Of a DNA stretch of 24,597 nucleotides, positions 13,493 through 21,640 are shown piece by piece; the stretch's first letter is position 1, and each line of letters opens with the position of its first letter. The stretch is taken from IMG/VR virus record IMGVR_UViG_3300037242_000012, positions 1 to 24,597 of that record. One strand, written 5' to 3'. The DNA is from a virus. A program made the position numbers and the translations under genes. The notes below the pieces were generated by a model that had not been told where the DNA came from, did not search any database, and saw only the letters and a list, made by a program, of their open reading frames with translations.

Positions 13493-15772
13493 ATGCCAGG
13501 CGAGTACCTCCCTCCTGTAGTCGCGAGCCTCACCGGGGACACGTCCGACTTTGATGAGGCGATCGACGACGCCAAGGAGAAGCTGGACAGCTTCAACGAG
13601 ACGGATGCCACGGCCACCCTCGATCTGGACGACGAGGAAGCCCAGGCCACCTACGACGAGATGTCGGCCCAACTGGACGACTGGGATGCCAAGCAAGAGA
13701 CCGCAACCCTCAGCGTCGATGACGAAGAGGCGATGGCCTCGATCTTGGAACTCGACGCCCAGGCCGACGAATGGGGCAAGAAGCGCGAGGACGCGTCGAT
13801 AGGCATCAGCGACACCAAGTGGGCCGAGGCGATGGCTCAGATGACAGCACTCACGGCCGAGATCGAGGTGCTTTCGGCGGCCTATGACGAACTAGCCGCG
13901 AGCGCTGACGCTGCCGCCAATGCCGAAGACTCGGGCGGTGGGGGCGGAATGGCCTTCGACCTGGGAGACGCCCTCGGCGCTCTCGGGTCATTTCTAACGG
14001 CCGGCCTATTGGGGGTAGCGATCGGAATCGCGCTAACGGGTCTTATCGCCATTGTCCAGGGCCTTTCGTTCGCCATCGGCGGCCTTGTGACCATGTTCTC
14101 CATCGCGCTTCCGGGAGCTCTTGCATTCGCCGCGATGGCCTTTGAGCCTCTGGAGAAGGTCATCACGGCGATCACGGCCGGAACCCAACTCACCGGCCCG
14201 TTGGGAACGCTGGAAACAGCAATCCTCGGGATCAAGAGTGCGTTCGACCAGATGGAGGCGCTGGCCCAACCAACGATCTTTGCCGCGCTCATCAATGTGG
14301 CTCAGCAGTTGGATCGGATTCTCCCCACACTCGCCCCACTGTTCACCACGGCAGCTGCCGGGTTTCAGGCATTTATGGACCCGATCCTTAAGTCGATGGA
14401 GAATAACAACTTCACCCAGTTCATAGGCTGGATGTCGAAAGAAGGGGTCCCTGTGGCGAGTGCCTTTGGCACCGCTGTCGCGAACATTGGGATCGCTTGG
14501 GCCAACTGGATGCAAGCCTTTGGCCCCGCGCTCCCGGTCCTTGAGGGTGGCCTGAAGACCGTAACCAAGGACTGGAAGAATTTTGCCGAATCCCTTCAGA
14601 AGTCGCCTGCGTGGAATGACAACTTCCTCAAGAACGGAGAGAAAGACTTAGCCCAAGTCGGGATCTTCTTCAAGAACCTCGGCAACGCCATAGGCCAGTT
14701 GTTCCTCTCGATCGGCCCAAATGGACCCGTGATCCTGAGCGACCTCAACCATGCGTTTGAGTCGATGGCCAAGATCCTGACCCCGCTTCTCGGTCCGTTG
14801 GCCCACCTGTTCGCCGGACTGGCCACCGACCTTGGGGATTTCTTGGTTGGGCTCTCGGGGGGTGGTCATACCACCACCAAGAACTTCGGGAAGCTCATCA
14901 CGCAGCTAGGGGACGACGCCAAGAAATCTGGGCCCGAGTTCAGGAAGCTGGGCGAGGACATCGGCGACATCCTGGGCCCGGTCAGCCAAGTCTTTGGCCC
15001 GCTGGCCACCCTTGTTGGGCTTATCAATAAGGCCGGACCGACCAAGCCCCTCTGGGACAACATCCTCCAGGGGCCGTTGGCCAACATCACCGCCGACTCA
15101 TCCAAGACACAACAGGGACTCCTGCAGTCGTGGGCTGCCACAGGCGCACAGTTTGAACACAACATCAACTCGTGGATGAAGTCTGTGGACAAGGATGTGG
15201 CGGGAGGCATGGCCACATTCGCCGACGAATTCACCAAGGTGTGGAGCAACGTCGGGACGGCGCTCAACAACTGGATGAAGGACTCGGTGGGGCCGTCCTT
15301 TCACGACTTGCCCGGAAACATCGTTCATGCGATGTCGGGCATGGCCGGAACGGTAGGGGGCTTCTTTGTAAGCGTCTGGGACAAGATCGAGAAAGACGTC
15401 ACCAGTTTCATAGCCACGATCGTCGGCTACTTCTCCAAACTCCCGGGCGACATAACAAAGGCTGTAGGAAACATCAGCATTGGCGGGATCAGTCTCGGCA
15501 GCCTTTCTCACCTCATCCCTGGACTCGCCTCGGGCGGCCCGGTTCTCGCCGGCGTCCCCTATATAGTCGGCGAGAACGGCCCGGAACTCCGAGTCTTCAG
15601 CTCCCCCGGAGCGATCGTTCCCAACGGCCAGTTCGGTCGGGGGATCACCTATTCCCCCAGCTACAACATCACCCTGCAAGGGACCGATCCTTCGCTCCTG
15701 GGTCAGGTCCGGGCGTTGCTGACTCAGCATGATGCCCAGTTGCAGCAGCAGTTACTGGCCTCCGGCTACTGA
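13493..15772 (+). CDS. Tape measure protein
   Basis: A 759-aa protein that sets tail length and is ejected with the DNA. ATG13493 is chosen over GTG13487 because AGGAGG at 13482-13487 then has proper spacing. The N-terminus has a GDTSDFDEAIDDAKEKLDSF start typical of actinophage tape measures and an acidic helical tandem repeat (about 35-110). Gly-rich residues about 143-152 lead into a hydrophobic block (about 153-220) with several membrane-spanning candidates. The C-terminus has ASGGPVLAGVPYIVGENGPE, a signature of phage tape measures. At roughly 0.15 nm per residue the tail would be about 110 nm, an estimate from family knowledge. Its stop shares one base with the next ATG. It is preceded by an opposite-strand cassette. 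Confidence 0.92.
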   Translation: MPGEYLPPVVASLTGDTSDFDEAIDDAKEKLDSFNETDATATLDLDDEEAQATYDEMSAQLDDWDAKQETATLSVDDEEAMASILELDAQADEWGKKREDASIGISDTKWAEAMAQMTALTAEIEVLSAAYDELAASADAAANAEDSGGGGGMAFDLGDALGALGSFLTAGLLGVAIGIALTGLIAIVQGLSFAIGGLVTMFSIALPGALAFAAMAFEPLEKVITAITAGTQLTGPLGTLETAILGIKSAFDQMEALAQPTIFAALINVAQQLDRILPTLAPLFTTAAAGFQAFMDPILKSMENNNFTQFIGWMSKEGVPVASAFGTAVANIGIAWANWMQAFGPALPVLEGGLKTVTKDWKNFAESLQKSPAWNDNFLKNGEKDLAQVGIFFKNLGNAIGQLFLSIGPNGPVILSDLNHAFESMAKILTPLLGPLAHLFAGLATDLGDFLVGLSGGGHTTTKNFGKLITQLGDDAKKSGPEFRKLGEDIGDILGPVSQVFGPLATLVGLINKAGPTKPLWDNILQGPLANITADSSKTQQGLLQSWAATGAQFEHNINSWMKSVDKDVAGGMATFADEFTKVWSNVGTALNNWMKDSVGPSFHDLPGNIVHAMSGMAGTVGGFFVSVWDKIEKDVTSFIATIVGYFSKLPGDITKAVGNISIGGISLGSLSHLIPGLASGGPVLAGVPYIVGENGPELRVFSSPGAIVPNGQFGRGITYSPSYNITLQGTDPSLLGQVRALLTQHDAQLQQQLLASGY

Positions 15773-17763
15773 TGGGGATCGGCTTTGTCGGGGCTGGGGC
15801 CTGCCTCAATCCGCTCTCTAGTGCTCCCCAAGCCCAGATGCCGACCGCTGCCGTGCCCGGCAATCTAGCGGTGGCGTGTGTAACCGATCCGGGTGACTGG
15901 ACCGCCACGGCCCCCTCTGGCTGGACGCTGATTGGCAATGATGGCGAGAACCAGACCTTGTTCTCCTACACCGTCCAGCCGGGCGACCCGGGGGCGACGT
16001 TCACATTCGGAGATAGCACCGGGAACGGCACCGCCGACATCGTCGTCTACTCGGGCGTTGCGGGCGTCGGGCCGCACGGCGGCGCGGCCAACTCCCTGGT
16101 AGCGCCCTCGGTGACTGCCCGCGAGTCGGGCGACTGGCTAATCGGTTTCTGGGCCACGATGGGCACTTCCGATCCCAGCACGTTCACCCTCACCGTGCCC
16201 GTGGCGATGACTGGCGACCTTGCAAGGGGCGGCTCCTTTAGCAGTTCCCACAATTGGTACGCAGCTCGCGCCGTCGGCCATCTCTTGCTGGGTTCGTCGG
16301 GCGCGACAGCCACGCAGACCGCGACGGGCGCTTGGAGCAGCGGCTCTGGGCAGTTCGAGGGTGCCCTGGCGCTTATCCTGTATGCCATCGCCCCGCCGCC
16401 GGCCCCGACCCTTCTATCGCCAGCCAACGGTGCTTACCTGGACCTCGCCGCGGGACAGACCTTCTCCTGGACCTACAACGGCGTAGGGACACCCCAGACC
16501 CAGTATTACTTCCAGCGGGTGCTCTCGGGGACCCAGTCGTGGTGGACGGGCTCCGCATTCACGGGGAGTTCGACAGCTGTCACCTCGTCCTCGACCTCGA
16601 TTGCCTTCGGCTCCACCACATGGACGGACGGGGACACCTACACCTGGCTCGTCAACACGGTCAACGCGGCCGGAGCCGGAACCTACTCGGCCCCGTTCAC
16701 GATCATCGCGGAGGCGGCTCCCACTCTCTCGGTGAGCGCGCCGACTGGAACCCAGACCACGTTGGGACCGACCGTTACTTGGTCGGCCACCTTCCCGACC
16801 ACAGCGCCGACGCAGGTTACCTACCGGATCTGCGTCTACTCCTCCGCGCAGTACGGCGCCGGTGGCTTCTCGCCCGGAGTTTCCGCAGCAACCTACGACT
16901 CGGGCAACGTCAATAGCACGGCGACCTCGGCCGTCAGCGGGCAGTTGACCGCAACCGGCACCTTCCGCGCCTATGTCCAAGTGACCGATGCGCATCAGGC
17001 GTCTGCCTGGGAATACTCCCAGTTCACCCAGAGCGTCACTGTCCCTTCGGCCCCCACGTTGACTGCGGCATGGCAGTCTGCCTCGGCCTCGGTTCTGCTC
17101 ACGGCTACCGGGAGCGGGACTTTCGACTCTCAACCGACCTATGCCAGTTTCTTCTACTCCGACAACGGAGGAACGACCTGGCAGTGGGTCAGGGGTGGAT
17201 CGGACGTCTCGCTCTCTACGGGCACAGCGACGCTAACCGATTACGAGATCCCGGCCAACGCCACCCGGGAGTACTACGCGGTGGTTTCCGCCCTGGTCTC
17301 GGGTGCCGTCTACACCTCCAACCCGTCGACAACGCAGAGCGCGACCTCAAGTCTCTCCAACTGGTGGCTCAAGAACCCACTCACTTCTGGCCAGAACATC
17401 ACGGTCGAGGTCTCGGCAGACTTCGCCACCGACCGGATAGAGCAGAGCACGGTCAACTACCTTTTGGGGCAGGACCTCCCGGTGGTGCTGTTCGACACGG
17501 TTGCGGGGACGGATGGGTCGATCACCGTCACCACGACCACCAGCGCGGCCTACACGGCCTTGGAGACGATCCTTGGCGCCCAGGCCGTCCTCCTCTTGCA
17601 GAGTCCATTTGGCGGCAACTGGTACATCCGGTTGGCGATCACCACGGCTTCGGCCAGCACGGCACAGGAGTCGGGAACCCTCTCGGCCAGCTCCGCTGCT
17701 TCGCCCTTTAGGGTCACGATCGTCTCGTACGTCAACGTGGCGATGCCCCCAATCACTTCCTGA
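15772..17763 (+). CDS. Multi-domain minor tail protein with Ig/FN3-like domains (distal tail candidate)
   Basis: A 663-aa protein directly after the tape measure gene, where the distal tail protein is usually encoded. Residues 1-200 form a Thr/Ser/Gly-rich beta domain (APSGWTLIGNDG, TADIVVYSGVAG). Then come FN3/Ig-like modules beginning PPAPTLLSPANG (about 205), APTLSVSAPTG (about 313) and SAPTLTAAW (about 425). The C-terminal 120 residues (WWLKNPLTSGQNITVEV, LPVVLFDTVAGTDGSITV) resemble the C-terminal part of minor tail proteins that attach to the tail tip. The modules suggest sugar or surface contact. Start and stop each share a base with neighbours (TGATG). The tail role is firm; the Dit assignment is by position. 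Confidence 0.75.
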   Translation: MGIGFVGAGACLNPLSSAPQAQMPTAAVPGNLAVACVTDPGDWTATAPSGWTLIGNDGENQTLFSYTVQPGDPGATFTFGDSTGNGTADIVVYSGVAGVGPHGGAANSLVAPSVTARESGDWLIGFWATMGTSDPSTFTLTVPVAMTGDLARGGSFSSSHNWYAARAVGHLLLGSSGATATQTATGAWSSGSGQFEGALALILYAIAPPPAPTLLSPANGAYLDLAAGQTFSWTYNGVGTPQTQYYFQRVLSGTQSWWTGSAFTGSSTAVTSSSTSIAFGSTTWTDGDTYTWLVNTVNAAGAGTYSAPFTIIAEAAPTLSVSAPTGTQTTLGPTVTWSATFPTTAPTQVTYRICVYSSAQYGAGGFSPGVSAATYDSGNVNSTATSAVSGQLTATGTFRAYVQVTDAHQASAWEYSQFTQSVTVPSAPTLTAAWQSASASVLLTATGSGTFDSQPTYASFFYSDNGGTTWQWVRGGSDVSLSTGTATLTDYEIPANATREYYAVVSALVSGAVYTSNPSTTQSATSSLSNWWLKNPLTSGQNITVEVSADFATDRIEQSTVNYLLGQDLPVVLFDTVAGTDGSITVTTTTSAAYTALETILGAQAVLLLQSPFGGNWYIRLAITTASASTAQESGTLSASSAASPFRVTIVSYVNVAMPPITS

Positions 17764-18926
17764 TGTACCCGGCGTCCGCTCTCTTCCAGAGCACCTGCTC
17801 CGGTTCCTACAAGATCGCCCAGAACGCTTTGGTGTTCTCCGAGGGCGTGCAGGTCCTTCCTCCCGCGGGTCAGAGCATTGCCATCGCGTCCTCGGGCGGT
17901 TCGGTGACGGTGGACACGACCCAAGCCGTGCGGCGAACGATGTCGATCACACTCATCGACCCCAACGGATGGCTGACCCCCACCTCGGCGTCTTCTCCCC
18001 TCTCGCCTTTCGGGAATGAGATGCAACTCTTCTCGGGGATCACCTATCCCTCGGGCGCTGTGGAACTCATCCCGCTCGGGATCTTCGCCATGACCTCGGT
18101 GCTGCCCAACTTTAGCGGGAACAACTTCACCATTGCAGTGCAGGGATCAGACCGGGGCTACACCGTGGGGTTGCGGACCCTCACCTCTCCGATCTCGTTC
18201 GCGGCTGGCATAAGTGTCGCCTCGGCCATGACGACCCTGATCGGAGGTTTGATGCCCAACGGGGCGCAGTTGGTGATGAACTCTGCCGCTTACTCGGCCA
18301 CGATGGTTGCCACCACGCTGAACATGGGCGACAACCCCTGGACGGATGCGGTGCAGCTGGCCCAGAACATCGGGATGCAGCTCTACTTCGACCTCTACGG
18401 GAACTGCCAACTGCAACCGGTCCCCGATCCCACAACCGTCTCTCCTTCGTGGAACTTCAACTACGGCAACGGCTCAATGATTCAGGGCGCGGCCCGCAAT
18501 CTCACCCAGCAAGGCGACTCGGGGCCGATCTCCAACGACTTCTACATGATCTATGAAGGGACGGGCACCACGGCCTCAGACAACCCTCCCGTTCAGGGAA
18601 GGGCTTTCGACAACAACCCTCAGTCCCCCATGTATATCTACGGGCCATTTGGCGACGTGCCGAGCTTCGTCTACACATCGGTCTTGCAGGCCCAGGCCGA
18701 CGCCGACGCCGCAGCGCAGCAGCTTCTCTCGCTTTCCGAGGGGGAGGCCGACGGCCTGACGCTCACCACCCAGCCCGTCCCCTTCTTGGACGGCTACGAC
18801 GTGGTCTCGGTGGACATTCCCAAGATGTACGTGAACGCCAACTATGTGATCGACGCCCTGACCATCCCGATAGGGTTGGGACAGGGGTCGACCCTGACCC
18901 TCCGTAAAGCGGTGTCGGGCGCATGA
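17763..18926 (+). CDS. Minor tail / baseplate hub protein, DUF5047-like
   Basis: A 387-aa protein. The segment SSGGSVTVDTTQAVRRTMSI near 44-63 followed by IDPNGWLTPTSASSPLSPFGNE matches the actinophage DUF5047 minor tail family. In these, a curved beta barrel like that of phage hub proteins encloses the tail lumen. Later parts (DNPWTDAVQLAQNIGMQLYFDLYGN near 190-215; ADADAAAQQLLSL near 315) fit the rest of the hub fold. It follows the distal-tail candidate with a one-base overlap and overlaps the next gene by 4 bp. The family is recognised from memory of the motif pattern. Confidence 0.75.
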   Translation: MYPASALFQSTCSGSYKIAQNALVFSEGVQVLPPAGQSIAIASSGGSVTVDTTQAVRRTMSITLIDPNGWLTPTSASSPLSPFGNEMQLFSGITYPSGAVELIPLGIFAMTSVLPNFSGNNFTIAVQGSDRGYTVGLRTLTSPISFAAGISVASAMTTLIGGLMPNGAQLVMNSAAYSATMVATTLNMGDNPWTDAVQLAQNIGMQLYFDLYGNCQLQPVPDPTTVSPSWNFNYGNGSMIQGAARNLTQQGDSGPISNDFYMIYEGTGTTASDNPPVQGRAFDNNPQSPMYIYGPFGDVPSFVYTSVLQAQADADAAAQQLLSLSEGEADGLTLTTQPVPFLDGYDVVSVDIPKMYVNANYVIDALTIPIGLGQGSTLTLRKAVSGA

Positions 18927-19522
18927 CCAGAGGACTCGGCAAGACCTTCGTGGGGATGCACGCCAAGCCCCAGGGTCACCAGTTCCATGTCGGCTACGTC
19001 CAGTCGATCCAGTGGAGCGACACCCCTCCCGACCTGACCATCCTCTTCAGCGCCAACACCAACGCCGTCTCTGGCATCCGTTTCCTCTCGTCCTACTCCC
19101 CGCAGGTTGGGGATTACGTGATGGCCACCCACACGGGAAGCATCCGGGTCCAGGGCGGCGGTGACTGGCTGGTTTTAGGGACGGTGGGCGTGGCCTCTGG
19201 CTGGCAGACCTTCTCCTACTCCAACTCCTGGGTAAGCGGGGGTGGACCGGCAGCCGCGGGGACCGTCGCCGGGTACCGGATAACGGGAAATATCGTGAGA
19301 CTGGGCGGCAACATCAAGAGCGGCGCGAACAACACATCCCCCTTCACGCTGGCCGCCGGGTACCGCCCGGCGGCGCAGGTCTATCTCACCAGCGCGTCAG
19401 ACGTGAGCAACGCGCCGAATGTAGCCCAAGTCTCCATCACCACAGCCGGGGTGGCAAACGTGATCGCCGCCTCTGGCTGGGAAGTGGTGGTGCTCGATGG
19501 GATGACCTTCACGGTCGACTAA
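18923..19522 (+). CDS. Small tail tip / fibre protein
   Basis: A 199-aa protein. The first 90 residues (PQGHQFHVGYVQSI, PQVGDYVMATHTGSIRV, DWLVLGTV) look like a small OB-fold baseplate-type domain. Residues about 110-199 form a Gly/Ala-rich beta region with repeated strands (ITGNIVRLGGNIKSG; AAQVYLTSASDVS), as in phage C-terminal fibre domains. It starts at ATG18923 inside the stop of the hub gene. The two-domain reading is inferred from residue patterns. The 100 bp to the next gene contains only a short leftover frame ending at 19614. Confidence 0.65.
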   Translation: MTRGLGKTFVGMHAKPQGHQFHVGYVQSIQWSDTPPDLTILFSANTNAVSGIRFLSSYSPQVGDYVMATHTGSIRVQGGGDWLVLGTVGVASGWQTFSYSNSWVSGGGPAAAGTVAGYRITGNIVRLGGNIKSGANNTSPFTLAAGYRPAAQVYLTSASDVSNAPNVAQVSITTAGVANVIAASGWEVVVLDGMTFTVD

Positions 19523-19622
19523 TCGACGGTGTACGTGGCTACGCCGAGGCCACGGTGACGACAAAGATCGACGGCGCCAACCAGGACTGCTACTTCGATA
19601 TCCAACAGACCTGAGGAGGCAT

Positions 19623-19934
19623 ATGGCTTACACCATCTACCAGGGAGACCTCCTGCCGGCCCTTGTCTTCACAGCAACCAGCCAGCCTTCTGGAGCAGCG
19701 GTGGAACTCACTGGCGCCACCTGCACGGTGTTGTTCGGCCCCACAAACGGCCAGGCGGGGTTCGTTGGCGCGGGGAGCGGAACCATCCTGGACAACGTCT
19801 ACACCTACCAGTTGGCGACCGCCGACACGGCCACGGCGGGCACGTTCCAGGTCCAGCTGGAGGCTGTCTTCCCCGGCTCTCTTCCCCAGCACTTCTCGCC
19901 CCAGATCGTTGTTATCCAAGCCCCGGTGGCCTAA
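19623..19934 (+). CDS. Small baseplate protein with BppU N-terminal-like domain
   Basis: A 103-aa protein starting at ATG19623 with GAGGAGG four bases upstream, a very strong site. The pattern YQGDLLPALVFTATSQPSGAAVELTGAT followed by TCTVLFGP and FQVQLEAVFPG fits the small beta-sandwich domain of phage baseplate upper proteins (BppU N-terminal-like). That domain normally attaches receptor-binding proteins to the tail tip. Here it stands alone without a receptor-binding C-terminus, so it may serve as a separate adaptor. Confidence 0.65.
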   Translation: MAYTIYQGDLLPALVFTATSQPSGAAVELTGATCTVLFGPTNGQAGFVGAGSGTILDNVYTYQLATADTATAGTFQVQLEAVFPGSLPQHFSPQIVVIQAPVA

Positions 19935-19958
19935 AACCAACTCATTAGGAGACTCGTT

Positions 19959-20381
19959 GTGCCCCTGACGAACTACGGCGACCAATCGCTCATCCAGAAT
20001 CTCTTCGGGAAGACGGTCTACACCTTCCCGAGCACGCTCTATGTGGCGCTCTCGACCACGACCCCCGCCCAACCGACAGGTTCGCTGAACTTCACCGAAC
20101 CTTCGGGTAACGGCTACGCCAGGGTCGCGGTGACCAACAACACGACCAACTGGGTCGAGGTCAGCTCCCCGCCCACAGACGGGTACGAGCAGGCCAATGG
20201 GACGGCGATCACCTTCCCCACTGCGACCGGATCGTGGGGGACCGTGACCTACTTCGGGGTCTACGACGCCGCCACCTCGGGCAACTGCATCGGGTTCGGA
20301 GCCCTGACCACCAGCCAGACGATCAGCCTGGGGGGAACACCCTCGTTCGCGATTCAGGCGATGACGATCCTGCTCTCGTGA
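19959..20381 (+). CDS. Phage tail protein, Gp80-type
   Basis: A 140-aa protein with a GTG start at 19959 and AGGAGA upstream. It carries the marks of a widespread tail protein family: LTNYGDQSLIQNLFGKTVYTFPSTLYVALSTT at the start (quoted here only as its two halves, NLFGKT and TLYVALSTT), YARVAVTNN in the middle, ITFPTATGSWGTVTYFGVYD, then GALTTSQTISLGGTPSFAI and a final beta strand. The fold is beta-rich. Members lie among tail tip genes; the precise function is unknown. It overlaps the next gene by 4 bp. Confidence 0.7.
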   Translation: MPLTNYGDQSLIQNLFGKTVYTFPSTLYVALSTTTPAQPTGSLNFTEPSGNGYARVAVTNNTTNWVEVSSPPTDGYEQANGTAITFPTATGSWGTVTYFGVYDAATSGNCIGFGALTTSQTISLGGTPSFAIQAMTILLS

Positions 20382-20545
20382 GCGAATTGGAAGGCGGCGA
20401 GCACACGCTACCCAAGGGCGCGATAGTCATCCCTGCCGACGATGAGCCGATCGTGCTGTCCGAAGGCGGCCGGCTGATCGTTCCCTTTGGGATCGCCCTT
20501 GAGGGGAAGCTTGTGGTGCAGTCTCGAACGAGCCAGAAAAACTGA
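20378..20545 (+). CDS. Tiny hypothetical tail-region protein (55 aa)
   Basis: GTG20378 overlaps the preceding TGA by 4 bp and opens a 55-codon frame ending at 20545. Much of the sequence alternates hydrophobic and charged residues (LPKGAIVIPADDEPIVLSEG, RLIVPFGIALEGKLVV), suggesting a small beta sandwich. Its stop shares a base with the ATG of the lyase gene. The tight overlaps at both ends are the main support that it is real. No family is recognised. Confidence 0.6.
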   Translation: MSELEGGEHTLPKGAIVIPADDEPIVLSEGGRLIVPFGIALEGKLVVQSRTSQKN

Positions 20546-21636
20546 TGAGGCTGAGACGCGCTGGAGCGCTGGTTGCGGGGATCGGGGCGATCCTCGCCAT
20601 CGCTTTCACCCTGCTCCCCGCCGCTGCCCACTCGGCCAAACTCACCGCACCCACCAACCTGCAAGGACAGGTCGGCCCTAGCTCGGTCAACCTGACTTGG
20701 AACGGGGTCGCGGGCGCCACCTCCTACCAAGTGGACCAGCGGGACACCCAGATCGACGTCACGTCGTCCACTGAGTACCCGGTCGCCCCGCTGAGTGCTG
20801 GGTGGTACACCTTCAAGGTCCGGGCCCAGGCGTCCGGGGAGCGCACGTCCTCTCCCGCCGTCATCACGGTTCATGTGGCCTCCGGAGGGCCAACCCCCAC
20901 ACCGACGTCGACGGGCACCCCAACTCCAACTCCCGCTCCCACAGGGACGCCGGGCACTTGCTCGCCGGGCACTTTCCCCACGTCCTACTTCTCGCCGGAC
21001 TTCGAGGGGCCGATCTCGCGCACCTTCTCGGAGCAGTTCATCACCGACTCGGGGAGCTACATCACCACCTGCTACCCGGCGGGTTCGAGCGCACCTTCGA
21101 GCGGACACCCGGGCGGGGCGCAGGCTCTCCTGCCGATCACGGCTGGGTCTGCGGATTCCTACACCCTCACCTACGACCTGCGGTTCCCGGTCGGGTTCGA
21201 GTTCGTCAAGGGTGGGAAGCTGCCCGGATTGTGCGGCGGCCAGTGCTGGACTGGGAGCAACAACGGAGCGGGTGGATGGTCTGCTCGGTTCATGTGGCGC
21301 ACCAGCGGGCAGGCGGAAGTCCTCCTGTCCGATGCCACCACGACCGGCTACGGCACGGACCTTGGGTTGGGAAGTTGGGATTGGCTGGCAGACGGGCAGT
21401 TCCACACACTGACCGAGCAGGTCACCATGAACACTCCGGGGCAGCCTAACGGCGAGATCACCGTCACCTACAACGGGGTGCAGGTCAACCAGTTCACCGG
21501 CCTGACTTTGTCTGCCTCGGGGGACACCGAGGAGATCGACTCACTCATGTTCACGACCTTCTACGGTGGGCATGACAGCTCTTGGGCACCGAATAGCGTC
21601 CAGCACATCGACTTCCGCAACTTCGCCGTAGGGTAA
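20545..21636 (+). CDS. Secreted FN3 plus polysaccharide lyase family 14-like enzyme
   Basis: A 363-aa protein with the layout of a secreted bacterial carbohydrate enzyme. Residues 1-31 form a signal peptide: MRLRR, a hydrophobic core to about 25, then AHSA with probable cleavage before K32. Residues about 35-113 form an FN3 domain (APTNLQGQVGPSSVNLTW, SYQVDQRD, WYTFKVRAQ). A Pro/Thr linker covers about 115-137. Residues about 145-363 match the PL14-type lyase fold (jelly roll): YDLRFPVGFEFVKGGKLPGL (about 210-229), WSARFMWRTSG (245-255), NTPGQPNGEITV and FTTFYGGHDSSWAP. This fold cleaves uronic-acid polysaccharides in known members. Catalytic residues cannot be assigned with certainty here. 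It may degrade capsule or slime on or around the host. ATG20545 shares a base with the previous stop. Confidence 0.85.
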   Translation: MRLRRAGALVAGIGAILAIAFTLLPAAAHSAKLTAPTNLQGQVGPSSVNLTWNGVAGATSYQVDQRDTQIDVTSSTEYPVAPLSAGWYTFKVRAQASGERTSSPAVITVHVASGGPTPTPTSTGTPTPTPAPTGTPGTCSPGTFPTSYFSPDFEGPISRTFSEQFITDSGSYITTCYPAGSSAPSSGHPGGAQALLPITAGSADSYTLTYDLRFPVGFEFVKGGKLPGLCGGQCWTGSNNGAGGWSARFMWRTSGQAEVLLSDATTTGYGTDLGLGSWDWLADGQFHTLTEQVTMNTPGQPNGEITVTYNGVQVNQFTGLTLSASGDTEEIDSLMFTTFYGGHDSSWAPNSVQHIDFRNFAVG

Positions 21637-21640
21637 CCTC

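Noticed and set aside
20323-21405. A 360-aa open frame on the minus strand
   Set aside because: It lies antisense to the Gp80-type, 55-aa and lyase genes, is Arg/Gly/Ser rich without domain pattern, and is the usual shadow in GC-rich coding DNA.
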